From Panonychus citri (taxonomy: Eukaryota; Arthropoda; Arachnida; Trombidiformes; Tetranychidae), in assembly GCF_014898815.1 (NCBI RefSeq), contig NW_026515546.1:3458501-3522500 (forward strand): DNA of 64,000 nucleotides, written 5' to 3'. The number at the start of each line of letters is the position of its first letter. Position 1 is the stretch's first letter. The notes beneath the pieces were generated by a model. That model did no database searches, was not told where the DNA came from, and was given only the letters and a program-made list of their open reading frames with translations. Of this stretch, positions 14,901 to 29,800 are shown piece by piece. A program made the position numbers and the translations under genes.

Positions 14901-17817
14901 TGAGATACCAACGTTTAGCCAAACATATAAAGGAACAATTAAGGAAAATTCACCTCCTGGAACCCAAGTAATTATTGGACCTCCAACAATTCAAGCAGTT
15001 GACCATGATTCTGGTAACAATTCAATTGTCCACTATTCATTGGCTGGAGAGGGTCAAGAGCTATTCACCATTTTAGATTCAGGATCAGTTTTGTTTACAC
15101 CAAAAGAGGTTAATCAAATTCTTGACCGAGAAAGTAAAGCTAAATATGAATTAAAAGTAACCGCAATGGACAATGGTAATTTAAGTTCAACCACCCAACT
15201 GACCATTGAGATTGAAGATGAAAATGATAATCCACCTATTTTCCAACATGGGCCACTATTTGTACTACTTCCTGAGATTGCCAAACCAGGGTCAAAGGTT
15301 GTACAAGTTAAAGCTACTGACGCCGATGAGAAAGGTCCAAATTCACGAATCCAATATTATATTACTGCTGGAGGTAAAGGTGACATTCGTATTGACCGAT
15401 TGACCGGTGAGATTTTCGTGGTTGGAACTCTTAAATCTGATTCGGTTTACTATTTAAATGTATCGGCTGTTGATGGAGCTGGTTTAGCATCTAAGACAAA
15501 CATTAATGTAACTGTAGTTGATGTAAATGACCACAAGCCAACCTTTGACCAGACCTTTTATCAATTTGAAGTATTGGAAGGTAATTACACCAAAGAGAAA
15601 CTCCGTCTCGGTGTTTTCCGTGCTCGAGATGAGGATACGGGAAGAAATGGAATCGTTGAATACACTATGTCCAATAACGTTGGAATTGGTAAGTTGACAG
15701 TTTGTTTTATTCAATTAAATTCCAAATCATAACTAAATTAACATTGAAAATTGAAAAACTTTTGGTTCTATCAAAAAAAATTGACAATTAACTCATCTCA
15801 AGTTTTTAATTGTGCATTGAACATTTGGATGAATGTTTATTATCACTTGAAAGTTAAATTAATCATTAGCTTAATAACTAAGTTGTATAACTGAATTAAT
15901 AGTTTACTAGATATTGAAATGTCTCAAGTAATCAGTTCATTAATTGTGATGACTTAATCTACTGATGGTGATTATGATTGATCATTAATCATGATGATTA
16001 TATAATCACAGTACAAAATTTTAAGTATTATTATATGTTGATGATTATTAATGATAATCAAGATTAATATTATTATGAATTAATGTTTAAGAAATTAGAT
16101 TTGCCTTTATTGTTAATTGTTGATTCTGTTAGTTAATGTTGATTAGTTAATCATCAATAACTTGACAGTTGTTGGTGATACAAATAAACTAATCAATACA
16201 ATGGTTGGTCATCGTAATCAATTTTTATTATTGGTCAGAATTTATAAGATTCATAAGTTTTATCGTTAATTTCATGTCAATTGCTAACAATTAAGGAAAT
16301 GAACTGGTTAATTAATTTCTCATCTTAACATCATGTTGATGATTACAATCAAATATACAAATGAATTAAAATTAATGGTACAATTGATTATTACTTAATC
16401 ATTAGTGATCAGTCAATCTAATTGTTATTCCCAATCAATCGTAGTCGTAATAATAATAATAATTTATTAATCACTCACCATTGCGATTATCTCATCAACA
16501 TCTAATTGTGGTAATTATCATACAATCATTTGTTTTTATTTATATAACTTTTAATTGATAAATTGAATTTTGAATTTGCAACTTACATTTGACTTGATAC
16601 AATCAATTAATTGTGACAATAACAACCTCAACCTATCAACACTTTAATCATTTATCTTGAACACGATAACCTGTCAATGTTGTTAACTAAATGTATTATT
16701 ATCATCAAGTTAATGATTAAGACTTAATAACAATGATTAAGATTAACTTGACCATCATGTTGTCCAATATCCATCATTAACTGATCAAAATTTCACCTTG
16801 ATCACTAATTAAAATATGTAATCAATATAAATCAGAATTAACCTAATAATCTAGAAACAAGGATAGACATTTCTAGGTGAATATCATCAATAATTAAAGG
16901 ACAACAATCAAAACCATCGGCAGTAATTGTTGGTTAAATATGACAACAACAAAAAACTTGATTTCGTTTTTGTTGCAAGTCAGTTTAATATAATGATATT
17001 AAAATTAAATCAACTAGTTGCCTGACAATTTGCTGAATTGATTTACGATTTCAAAATTACCATAGTTACATGAAAATCTGAATCGTTGAACATTTTGATT
17101 GATTAAAGCTTAATCCTGATGATGATGATGACCCGGTAACCTTGATCTGAATCCTTTTTCTGATGTCCAAAAATAATGTTACCCTGTGACTTACTGGACA
17201 CATGATAATATTATTCAAATTTTAATCATGACTGGACAAGGACTGATCATCTGTCTCGTATCATGATTATTATCATGCTAATTTGAATTATTATTACCAT
17301 AAACTAGGAAGTAAATATTTTGCAATAATTTGTGTCAATATCAAAGTCCGACTATTATCAATTTCTGTTTCATTTTAACATCATTTTCAATGATAAATTG
17401 TTGATGAATACATTATTAGTATTAAGATAAAGTAAGTTACTAGGTTAATCTGTCAGATTATCAATTAGATTTTATCAGAATATAAAATTGATTCTAATTG
17501 CTAGACAATTTGAATAATCCTCATCCTGATCATCATCAACGTGCATGCAATGTTATCCACTAGATGAACATTTACAATTAATTGATTGTTAATAAGTAAT
17601 CAGGTTGATTGTCTAAAGATTATCAACTTAATTTGTGTGTTGATTTAGTTTTTTAATTGATAAAAACAACACCAAAGGAAATTAGAAAAGATAATAAAAA
17701 GAATAACCTTTTTTCTTGTCTACTAGATTTTCAATGTTATTTTAACCCATAAAGAATATCAAGTTTACTGTTAATGATACGAAAAGAAGAAGATGAAGAA
17801 GAAAAAAGGAAAAGAAA

Positions 17818-17856
<39 letters not shown>

Positions 17857-20800
17857 TTTTCCTAATATCATGATCACTTGTTTTTGATACGCTTGGTGTC
17901 AAATCAAAGCATGGAGATGATGAAGATGATAAGTTATCATTGTTGGAAGAGAAAAAAAAATTGTCACAAATTATGATTACTATTATTTTCAGGTTAGTTA
18001 AGTTTATTATATTTAAAAGATTTATTAGATTCTCGTTTATTTGCTGCTTTATTTATCTACTTATCAACATGATGATGATGATGATGATTGTGTTGATATT
18101 TTCACAGCTAAATCATCACCATCATCATCATCATCTTCCGCCTTAACATCATCTTTGTTCATGAAATGAAAAAAATATTAGAACTTTTTTTCCCTCGTCT
18201 TGTAACCAAGTGAATATATTATATAAGTAATTTACTTGTAACTTGTCATTGACAGTCTATGATAATTCAGGAACTGATGATAAATGTTTTCCAAACTGTT
18301 ACGATTCAATAGTTAAATTAATATACTACAATCAACTATCATCATGTATCTTCACCATCTTCATGGATTTTGTTATCATTCATGATTCTTGTGGCCTCAT
18401 TTTTCCGACTCAGGAAACTTGAATAACTATTTTAAACTTATCAATTGAATTTTGTTGCCACCGAAAAATGCTAATAATAAATACGAACTCTTGATTGTTA
18501 CAATTAACTTTTACTATTTATAATCATTGACTGATTAACTTTCAATGATTATCTCTTTGAACCTGTATCAATTATTATTATTGATTAGCATCTTTAAGGA
18601 TTATCTTGAAATGATAATCATGAATATCAATGGGAATAAATTGTTACAATCAAATTGTAACTAAATCACAATTTACATAACAATATATTGATGGTCAATG
18701 ATCATATAATTTGTAAACAAAAATGACCAACACATTAAATTAATGACAATTACAATGAAAAGGCATTAATATTGTTTACTATTATTATAATATCCAGTAT
18801 CTATTATTATTATTTGGTTATTTATGATGATTAAATCAAATAAGTAAATAATATATTAGTTAATTGTTGCAATTGATATTAAATATTGTAAATATTTATC
18901 GATTAGTTATAATATCTTTAAGATTGATCAATAAGCTAAACAAATATTAATTGTGATGATATATCATGTTGATTATTTACCGATTGAATATTGTAAATTC
19001 AATTCAATGAGTCTTTCAACACTTTGAGACTCTCAACCAGATCAAAGTTAATTAACTAATTGGACTGTTTATTTACTAATTACACCTTAATGTCAATTTG
19101 TTTTTTCTTCTTCTTCACAATTAAAACTAATTGGAGTTAATGTTTTCTGTTTTTTTTTCTTCATATAAATTAACAGTTAGTTAATTGACTCTGTTGATTA
19201 TTTACCAATGAAATTTGTGTATATAGTAAAGGTGATTGATCCTTTGGTCATATTGAGAGGCATCTTCATCTTGATCACTTTTTACTTGTTATTTTAACTC
19301 ATCATCATCATCATTTTGATCATCATCATGTTACTCCCCCTGTTCACACACAGACACAAGAAACATAAAAAATGCAATCTCTTTTATTTCATCATCATCA
19401 TCATCATCATCTGAAGATGTTGTAATTGATGATAATAATGTTTAACATTGTTTTGCTTTCGTTGAGCATTTGTTTCCATTATCATCATGATGATGATCAT
19501 CTTCAGCTTATCGATTGTTGTATTGGATGAAAATATATCATATATAAGATGAAGATGAAACAAGGCAACCAGTAAAATGATGATGATGATCATTATCAGT
19601 TACACCATCATTATCATCACCATAATAATAAATAGTAGCCTAAACAATCAAAGTAAAAAAAATATATTAACACACACAGATTATTATCTATGCATTTTTA
19701 CATGTACTTCATGTTAACTTGGATGTATTAATATAATGAATAAGCCAATTGAAGAGGTGGAGTATATATTAAGATGACTATGATAATGATGATGAATGAA
19801 AATAATGATGAACAATTTAAAAGTCCTGAACTAATCACTAAATCGTAATTGTAATCAGTTGTAAATCCATTACGATTCCATTATGATATTTACTATGATA
19901 TAACCTGACGTAACCTTCATTGAACATCATACACTCATCTCTAAATATGGACTAACAAGATGATGATGGAAGATGATTTTTCTTTCTCTTCTTCTTCTTT
20001 TCTTGAAATGATGATGTTGATGATGATGATGATGATGATGGTTTCGATCTTTTTTTCTCTCTGCCTTCTCTTCCTCTTTCTTTTTCTGTCAATCTTCTTT
20101 TGCTTCTGTAATTTCAAGTTCATTGATCTTGCGTCTTCTCATGTAAGATGTTCAATTCTAACGTAAGCATCTTTACTCATTCTACTCCTCCTTTTTCATG
20201 ATAATCGTCATCATCTAGATTGAATTCAAGGTGAACCTTGTCAGGGGAGAGACGAAAGACTAAAATAGAGCCGATGAAATCTTTCCCATTGATTGTGTAC
20301 AATTAACTACCATTGAATTGAGAATTGAATAGGAATAAAACAAAAGAATAATAATTTATCTTTATATATATAAGATTGTCTTTAACATTTTTCACTCCCA
20401 CTGAATTCCCATTGTTTTTATACTTACACAGCTATTATAATAAAATATTTTCTCTCTCATCATCATCATTATCATCATCATCATTTTATCTTTCTCTTTT
20501 CATCCTCTCATCAACATTAATATTATTATTATTATCAATATTGTTCGGTGAGACTTGAATGGTTGATGTGTGTGTGACTTTTGTTGTTCACTTTCTTGCC
20601 TATCAATTTATCATGAAAATATACTGAATGCCCTGGAGACTCATGAAGTTAAATGTCAAGTTCAGTGGATGCGGAAGAGAGGGAGGGACAGAATTCAATA
20701 CTACAATTGAAGTATTTTTTTTATCTTTGCAACTATTATTATTTCAACTGCTTCTCCATGAGCATCATACCGTAAATTCATAGACACATGTAATGTTATA

Positions 20801-23800
20801 TGTCCTGAACAGTTTCAGAATGATATTAATATTTTATTCTCTCTCTCTCTCTCTTGACGAAGAAGAAGAAAAAAATCCCTTCCATTGGACATGGAATAAG
20901 AGATTTAATTTAATGTCAAAAAACTTTGTATTGTGATTGAATTTAATTCTTGCTATTCAGCTTTATTTCATCATGACTATAATTTTGATTCTTCAGAATC
21001 TTTTTCACCTTTTTTTCTGAGTAAAAAAAAATTCTCTCTTCAATATCTAAAGTAAATTAAATTTAAGGTCACAAAATCAAAGATAATATCATTTACCTGA
21101 ACTCATCTAGAAATTTGTACCTTTACCTTTGAGATAAATATGATTTAGATGTTATCTTATCATGAACTTTTATTTATTTATCATGGGAAACACTGAACTT
21201 ACTGAATTGATAATGAAAACTTTGGTTTTCTTACAATTTTTTTGTATAACTGTATTATTTTTTTCCTCTCTTTCCTCTCTTACTCCATTACTATTTCATG
21301 ATAATTAACATGGTACATGATATCATGGAACAGGATTAATGAATTGAAACTTTTCCTTGGTAAACTTGTAATACTTTCATCCCTCTCTCTCTAATCATCT
21401 TGTTGATTTAATTTCTTGTGGGTGTTGATTTAATGCTATCTTTTTGATAATTATAATCTAACTTTTTTCTTCAATTCAATCTTGATTATCATGTTAATTT
21501 AATTAATGAATGACCATCAAGTTAATTAATGACTAATATTAAATTTTGATTTAAATCTATTTTCAGATTTCCCATTTACTATTGATATTCATACGGGTGA
21601 ACTTTTCGCCAATGGTAAAATTGATCGGGAACAAAGGGAAACATATAATTTTGCAGTAACAGTAAGTTAATTAAATTACAATTGATTAAAAGTAACGCAC
21701 AATCAATTCTAATATTGATTTAGTTTTAATTTCAATGATTATCAACAAACAACACTGACTCGTTTTGTTTTTATTTGATTAACTTTTATCTTTCTATTAC
21801 TTTTCTTTTCACCAATTAATCCAATGATTGATTAACAATTTAACTGATTAATTGTTGTTATATTTTGTTTTCTGTATCTTTAGGCTCTTGATTATGGTGA
21901 ACCCTCACATAATTCAAGTGTTGAAGTGACCATTAAAGTAAAGGACATTAATGATGAAAAGCCTCGTTTCTTCACTGACCCTTACTTGGCTCATGTTCCG
22001 GAAAACTTGGATCCTGGTTATAAGGTGAATCTATTTGATTAATTGTTGTTTAATTGTAACTAATTGTTTATCCATTGTTTTTATCATCAGGTGACACAAA
22101 TTGCCGCTTATGATCCTGATCTTGGTGAAAATGGTCAAGTATTTTATAAGTTAGGTGATGGACATGATAACAAATTTTATATTGATGGAAAAGGTAAAGT
22201 AGTGATTAAATTTAAATTGTTGTAAAATTGTCTTCAAAGTGATTAACTTTACAAGAAGGAACAATTAACTTTAAACTTAATCTCCTTTCTTGTTATGGTC
22301 AGTGTCCTGTTTTTTTTTAATATAAGATGTCATCCATTGTGTGCTTGTAGGTTTTATTATTATTAATTAAATGGATTAATGGTCATTTAAGATTTGTCTT
22401 TGTACTTGACCAGACAAATATGTCTTTTTGTTGATGTATTACAATAACAGTTTTCTTATTGTTTCTTTTGTTACACTGACCACACTGACCAGGACAAGTT
22501 TGTGGTGTAACAGTTGAGATAAGAACAACAAAAAAAAACTTTAACTGGACAATAATCTATGTTTACATATAAAATAGTTGATGGTCAAGCATAACAATCT
22601 CAATTGACAGGTCAATTATAGCTTAGGTCAATGTAGATTATAATAAGTATAATAATTGAAGTTGCATCTTATCACGTAAATAATTGTATGTCCAGTGTTT
22701 AACTAAATAATTATTTTCTCTCTCTCTTTCTCTCTTTCATTTTCTCTCTCGGTTTTTATTTTATTCTGGTCATCATCTTGGTCATCCTCTGGTCTTTTGA
22801 TCGTCTTTCATTATTAACAACGAAAACAATGTCCATGGTCAATCTAATCAAAATCTTTGATTATCATATGATTATCATTGGTTAATTTCTGTCTTGAATC
22901 TGTCAACAACAGACGGAACCGTTTGGACATTGGCTAAATTGGACTTTGAGGATAAACAGTTTTATAATATAACGGTCATTGCCTATGACAAGGGTAACCC
23001 ATCACTAAGTTCATCGGCCAAACTTTGGGTCACCGTTGCTGATACAAGAGATGCTGTTCCAGATTTCCCTAAGGCTATTTACACATTAGAGGTTGCTGAG
23101 AATGCTAAAGTTGGTGACACTGTATTTAATTTGAATGCTGGTGAAGGACCTTTCAAATATAGTTTACTCAGTAAGTGTCCATCATTTTAACATATTGACC
23201 ATTTGATTGTTGTCAAGAAGTTTTTTTTTATTTGAATATCAATTTTCCTAAGAATTTGTTTGATACTTTTTTTTTAATTTTAATTGTTTCCATTTGATTT
23301 ATCAATTACTAGATGGTGATGTTGTTGATACATTTACTGTTGACACATCAACGGGTCGAGTTAAACTTGCCAAACCTTTGGACAGTGTCCAGCGTAATCA
23401 TTACAGTCTAATGGTCAAGGCTGAAGACGACAGCGATCCTCCTAAATTTGATACTGCTGAGGTAAATATCATTTATCGAATTGTCATCAATACATTTTCA
23501 ATGATCAAATGTCTTCCCACTTTCTTTTACAATCACAATTAAATCAATTTAAATTGCGCTAATTTGATTAGTATCTATGGATAATAATAATCATCAATAT
23601 TAATGATTATAAAACAAAGGATTCTCAATGGATTTGAATAGCTGAAAATTATTATTCCCTATCAACAAAATGGATAAGATTAATTGTGTCTAGTAAATTG
23701 TTAACAGTTTAACAAGATATTTAACTAATTATTTCATTATAATCAAACCTTTATACAACTGTTATAATGATTAATAGTTACAATGAATGTTTATTATTAT

Positions 23801-26800
23801 TATTATATAATTATAATCTCTTGGGTTTAATACATTTATGAATTGAGATAATTTTTATTTACTCACTTGATTGGGTTTACTTTTAATACTCTTCAATCAG
23901 CTTGATAGATTTTCACATATAGTGTGACAATTAATAAATTGTCACAGTTAATCATCATCAGTAGCAAGTAAAATAAGATGAACCAAATCAAATCAATCCA
24001 TTCATTACCCTACAGGGAAAGGGATCAAAGTTTATATATACAAGATATTGAAACTATCCAAATGAATAAGAAGCATTAGTAAATCTTTTTACCGTTAGAT
24101 TTGTTTGGTCATTTTTTTTCTTCTATTTCTTGTAAATAGAAATCTTTTCATTACTTTGGATAAGGACAATTTGATACCTAATCTTAATTAAGTTAGTCTT
24201 GAGTGAGCTTTAGACTTTACCTTCATCTTCATCTTCATCAACATTATCCTTTGTATCCTCATCATTTGGATGATGTTCATTGACCTTTCTCTCTCACTGA
24301 TTATCTCAATGTAATTTTGTTCTTAGAGTTTTTTTTTCAATCAATGAATGAAACAACTTATTGTTTAACCTTTATTTCCAATGGTTGTTTTAATGATTCT
24401 CTTACTAAGAAAAGTAAACGGATGATGATGTTGTTCTTGTGTTGATGATGATGATGATGATGATAATGAAAATGTTTCTATTACATATCCTACAGGGTTT
24501 TCATTGCCATCATCATCATTATCATCATTTTGTTTCTGTTATCACAAATCTCTCATCCCTTATGTGTCTTCATGTGTGTTTATAACAAAGAGGATTAAGA
24601 TTTGTTAAGATGAGAGGATGAAGATCATGGTGATACTTTTACTCTTAAATCAGTCTATTCAAATTTAAGCAAAGTGATCTCACTCTCTCTCTCTCTCTCC
24701 CTAAACCTCACTCACCCTCTGATCTCTTTCACTATCATCATGATCATCTATATCTGTCTTATTGCTCTTTATATCTCAAAACAAAAGCATCATAGGGATG
24801 AAAAATATTGAAAAGTTTCCATGTTGATGTTGATAAATAACTTTAATAGTTATATTAGATTGATGATTGTTTAGCTTTTCATTAGATTCAATATCATTTC
24901 ATCCTCATCCTCATCTCTACTGTAAATATATAATAATCAATGTTTCAGCTTCAATTTTCCTCTAATAATATTGATTCAGTTATGAAGGATCATGATGATG
25001 ATGATGATGATTAGCTTGAAGGTTGAAAGGTTTAATATTAACCTTGACTTTGGAAAAAAAAAACTCTAAGAAACTTTTCATTCATCATTTTCAAATCTCA
25101 GATGAAAAAAGATGAAGATAAAGTTGATGAGAATTGTGAAAAAAAGGGTTAAAATTACATCATTAAACTTTTATCTTCCTCATCTTTTTAACTTTTCATT
25201 CATTCTTTTCAATGTTTATCATTACATTAACCTTTCTGTTCACTTATTTATCCCTTTATCATCCTTATCTCTTAATCTCATTTTAATGTCTAATCTTTCA
25301 CATTTTTCTATGTTGATTAAAAAGCTTAATTTCTCATCATCACCATCATCATTATTTTTATTATCACCAGCATCTTTTTAACTCCTCCCCTCCTTCATCT
25401 CTCACTTTGTTATCATTTCCTTTTCCTTTTATCATCCAATTGTTTTCTTATTCTTCTTATTTTTCTCCTACATCATCATCATCAGAATCAGAATCATTTC
25501 AAGTTCACTGACTTTCTCTACACTCTTTCTTTATCTTTCATCATCATCATTTTCCCCTCTCTTTTTTATCCTTTAAATGTAATAAGCTTCACATCTACTC
25601 TTCATCATTAGCATCCTTATTATCATCATCATCATTAGTAGTAGTTAATTTAAAGCATTTGCATCTTGATGAAATGTAAACATTGTAATAACACTTGGAT
25701 AAGCTTATTGATTGTTTTTTTTTCTTCATTTTCTTTATTAAATTAGATTAATATTCTCATTGGAACTGGTCAAGGAGTTCGTCTTTTCCCTAAACGATTA
25801 TATAAAATCTCAGTAATGGAAAATCAAAGGTCACCTTTAAACCTTATTGACCTTAACTCTACCGATGAACTTGCCCATCGTCCAGTTCATTATGCAATTG
25901 TAGGTACCGATTATGATGGACTTTTTGATATCGAATCGAAGACCGGTCAACTAAGAGTAACTCGTCCGTTTGACCGAGAAGCTCGTGACCTTTACAATAT
26001 TAAAATTAAAGCTGAAAACTTGGGTCACCATAGAGTCGGTAAAAGGGCTATTCCAAGTTCATCTTCCAATCCATCATCTTCATCTTCTAAATCAAGTCTC
26101 AATGATCCCTTTAATTATCATCTTGCTTTTGATGAAACTCTGGTCCAAGTAACGGTTGATGATGAAAATGATAATTCACCAATTTTCACCAATAAAGGTA
26201 AACCCGCCGTGGCTGCTATACCATTGGAAGCTGCATTTGGCTATCAAGTAATCAAATTAATGGTAAGCAATTTAATCAATAATAATAAGTTTAATTACAA
26301 TGTTAAACTACACAAATAACTTGGCTAATATACTTAACTGTATATTGTCAACAATACATTAATCATTTTGTTGATTAAATGAACTTGAAAAAGTTTTTAT
26401 CTGGAAAACCATTGAACTCAAAAATATAATATCACGATAATGATAATCAAGTTAATAGCAATTTATCAACAATTTCAATCAAAAGAAAAGATATATAATT
26501 CAAATGGTAAATTTGATTTACTATTTTCAATTGATGAAAAGTAAGCATATAAAACACACACATACACACACACCTTTAACTATCCATTGACCAGTGTATT
26601 GACCACAAGGCAGATTAATAATGATGTCATTAATATTCAATGATTTAAGTTCATTAATTTGATTAATGAACTTGGAACAGGTTGAATATAATGTAAATAT
26701 AAAGGATAAATGTTATTTAAAATAAAGTGTATGATTATTAATGATAACGGTAACGTAATGATGATGACAATGATGATGATGATGAATGGAATTGATGGAG

Positions 26801-29800
26801 AGAGAGTAATTTCTTAGTAAAGTTTATAAAAGAAAAATAGAAATCAAATGCTTGACCATGATAATGACCAATACTGAACTTGAATATGTAATGAAAGTAA
26901 GGCCATTGTCCAGTTAATTTGAAAACTTTTACCCGCCAAATGCCAAATGAATAATTTTCTTTTCTCTATTTCTATTCATAATAACAAGAGTTATTGGTAT
27001 AATCTTTATATTAATATACGATTACAGACAGACAATGATGATGATCATCATCATTAACATGTAATCACAATCTTATTGAATATTTTAGGGAAAATGCAAT
27101 AAGAGATATTCATGAGAATTCACCATGAATATGATGATGATATTTCAACAATTTACATGGTAAAATGTCTAGTGTGTTCTTGTGCCGGGTTAATCACTCC
27201 AACAATTTAAAATGATACCATTGATATAATATAATAGTTATAATGAATATAACAATTTGGGAATCAAATGTAAAGAGAGAGGAGAAAAATTTTGAAAAGT
27301 TCATTATTTTGATATATATAAATCATGAACTTTTATATACCATGAACTTGAACTTCTCTGTCTATATCATTAGCTCATCTGAAGCATGAGAAGTATAAAA
27401 ATCAATATTAGTCCAATGAAAATAATACACCAAGCATATTATTTAAAATTATCATGACGATTATTATGATGATGATTATTATTATTATTTCTAGATTTTG
27501 ATTATATTCCTTGGACCATTGGTTCTGATTGATGAGTTAGACTTGAAGATGAAATTGTTTACATGGATAATTTACTTTTCCTTTTTTCGTTTGATTTTTT
27601 TTCTCTCTCTCTCTTTACTATCATGATGAAAATCCATAGAGTTCAGGAATCACCATGTAAATTATTGTATCAACAAGAGGACTTGAGGGTAAAAATCAGA
27701 AAATCAACAACATGTAACATTGGTTATCACTCATTTAACTTTGATTATCATGGTGAATTTATATCATACAAACATAAACAAATATACGCACTTGAAAATT
27801 GTTTACTCACAATTTTTACTATCAAATTGATATAAATACATGATGATTTCAAGCTCCATGTTGAATTATATTCAGGATTTAATAATAAATGAACTTGAAA
27901 AAAAATATATAACATTATTTTTCCATGCTCTCTCTTTCTCTCTATGTTTATGTGTTATTGAACTTTCAGATAACATATATATACATGTACTATACGTAAT
28001 TTCATGATTGTTATCATGAACATTTCAACATTGAACTTGAAACTTTGACTCCATGGTGAAAGTCATATCTTTGAACGTACTCAGCTTATATCAATTGGTT
28101 ACTATTACAAGTAAATAAATTACAATTGATGTAATAATACAACAGTTTACACAATTTATTTATCATTTCTTATTGTGTAAAATTGATTACTATTATCATG
28201 TTGATTGTGTTTATATATTTATTCACAGTTTTAGACCATCATGATGTTGATCATGAGATGAAATTACTCAGTTCAACTTTGTTTTCACCAAAGTCATTAA
28301 TTATCTTTCCACCCTCTTGAATTTTATTCCACTACCATGAAAAAGTTTATTTATTTATTTTCTTCTAATCGTGTTGATATTAGTGATAATAATAGATGAA
28401 TGATAATTGTAACGATAACATTAATCAACGATTGATTAAAAGTTCAGTAGCCTTTTTTTTTATTCTGTTGATTTGTTTTACCAATCGATTGACTATTTAT
28501 CATGATTATTGATCAAAATTAACAGGAAATTGATTTGTCTTATATGAAAATTACTCTAATACGATTAAGTTAAAGGATTAGTTTCCATATTAGTGTGATG
28601 ATGGATTAAGATTTCTATTATTATCATTTGCTAATCTAATGCTTTCCAAGTTATTATCCTTATATATTTACCTTTATTATTATAATCAATTTATTGTTAA
28701 TATCATGATGATGCTAATGTGTCATCATCATCATCATCATAAAGTTTATCACTTGTAGACTATCATGATGATGATCATCATGGAAAATGAATCAAATCGA
28801 TATTTAAATTGAAATAAATTGATACATGTTCATATATACCTCAGGGTATTTTTTTCCTCATGATAATCTCTCATGAACTTTGATATATTAATATTTATAT
28901 GTTTTTTTCCTACCATGATGGAATCGGAAGTTGAATGAATGAGTTTTGGTGAAGGAACTGAAAAAAAAAGTTGAGACAATTTAAAATTTGAATGAGATTC
29001 ATTGTCGCTCTCATTGTTACAATTAGAATCGTAATAACTTGATTAACTAATTGCTATCTTTTCATTACCATTTCCATCATTAGTTACGATGATGATAATA
29101 ATATTTATCAGTCATTGACATTGAACTTGTCTAATTATGTTTGTTGACGTTTCTCAGAATTTTTTGTTTCCATTCATTTGAAGCACATTGATTGTAATTA
29201 ACTAACAATAGCCAAAGAAATATACTCATACAATTAATTATTTCATTTAAACAATAACAACAGACTTAATCATAATTAATTATTGTATATATACGATGAT
29301 TGTGATGATTTGGATTGAAGTAAGAAAAACGTTAATGATAAACTATTATTATTACGTTTTGATTGTTATTATTATTATTATTAAGAAATAAGAGAAATCT
29401 TTTATTTGGAGAAAAATTTTATTGAGCTAATCATTATCATTATCATCATCGTGATCAGTATCAAGTTTGTTGTCCTTATTATTTGTTGATTACTTGACTT
29501 AATAATAATTATCATTATCGTGTATATGCCACTGGGTTGTTATTGTTTCTATTGATTAGTTGATTGTTGTTCTTATTGTTTAGTAGATTGATGAAATTAT
29601 ATTTATTTTTCTCTCTCTTCTACTTTGACCATAGGCCACTGATGCAGATTCTGGTATAAATTCAGCGATTCGATATGAAATACTTGCCCGAGGCGATGAT
29701 GCATCTTCTAAATTTTATATTGACCCGGTAACTGGACTGGTCAGATCAATGGTTTCCTTTGCTTTGGATGGAGGTAAATTATTTGGATTTGATGTGAAAG

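Noticed and set aside
19384..20558. Short frames coding runs of Met, Ile, His or Ser
   Set aside because: They are translations of GAT/ATC and TC simple repeats in an intron.
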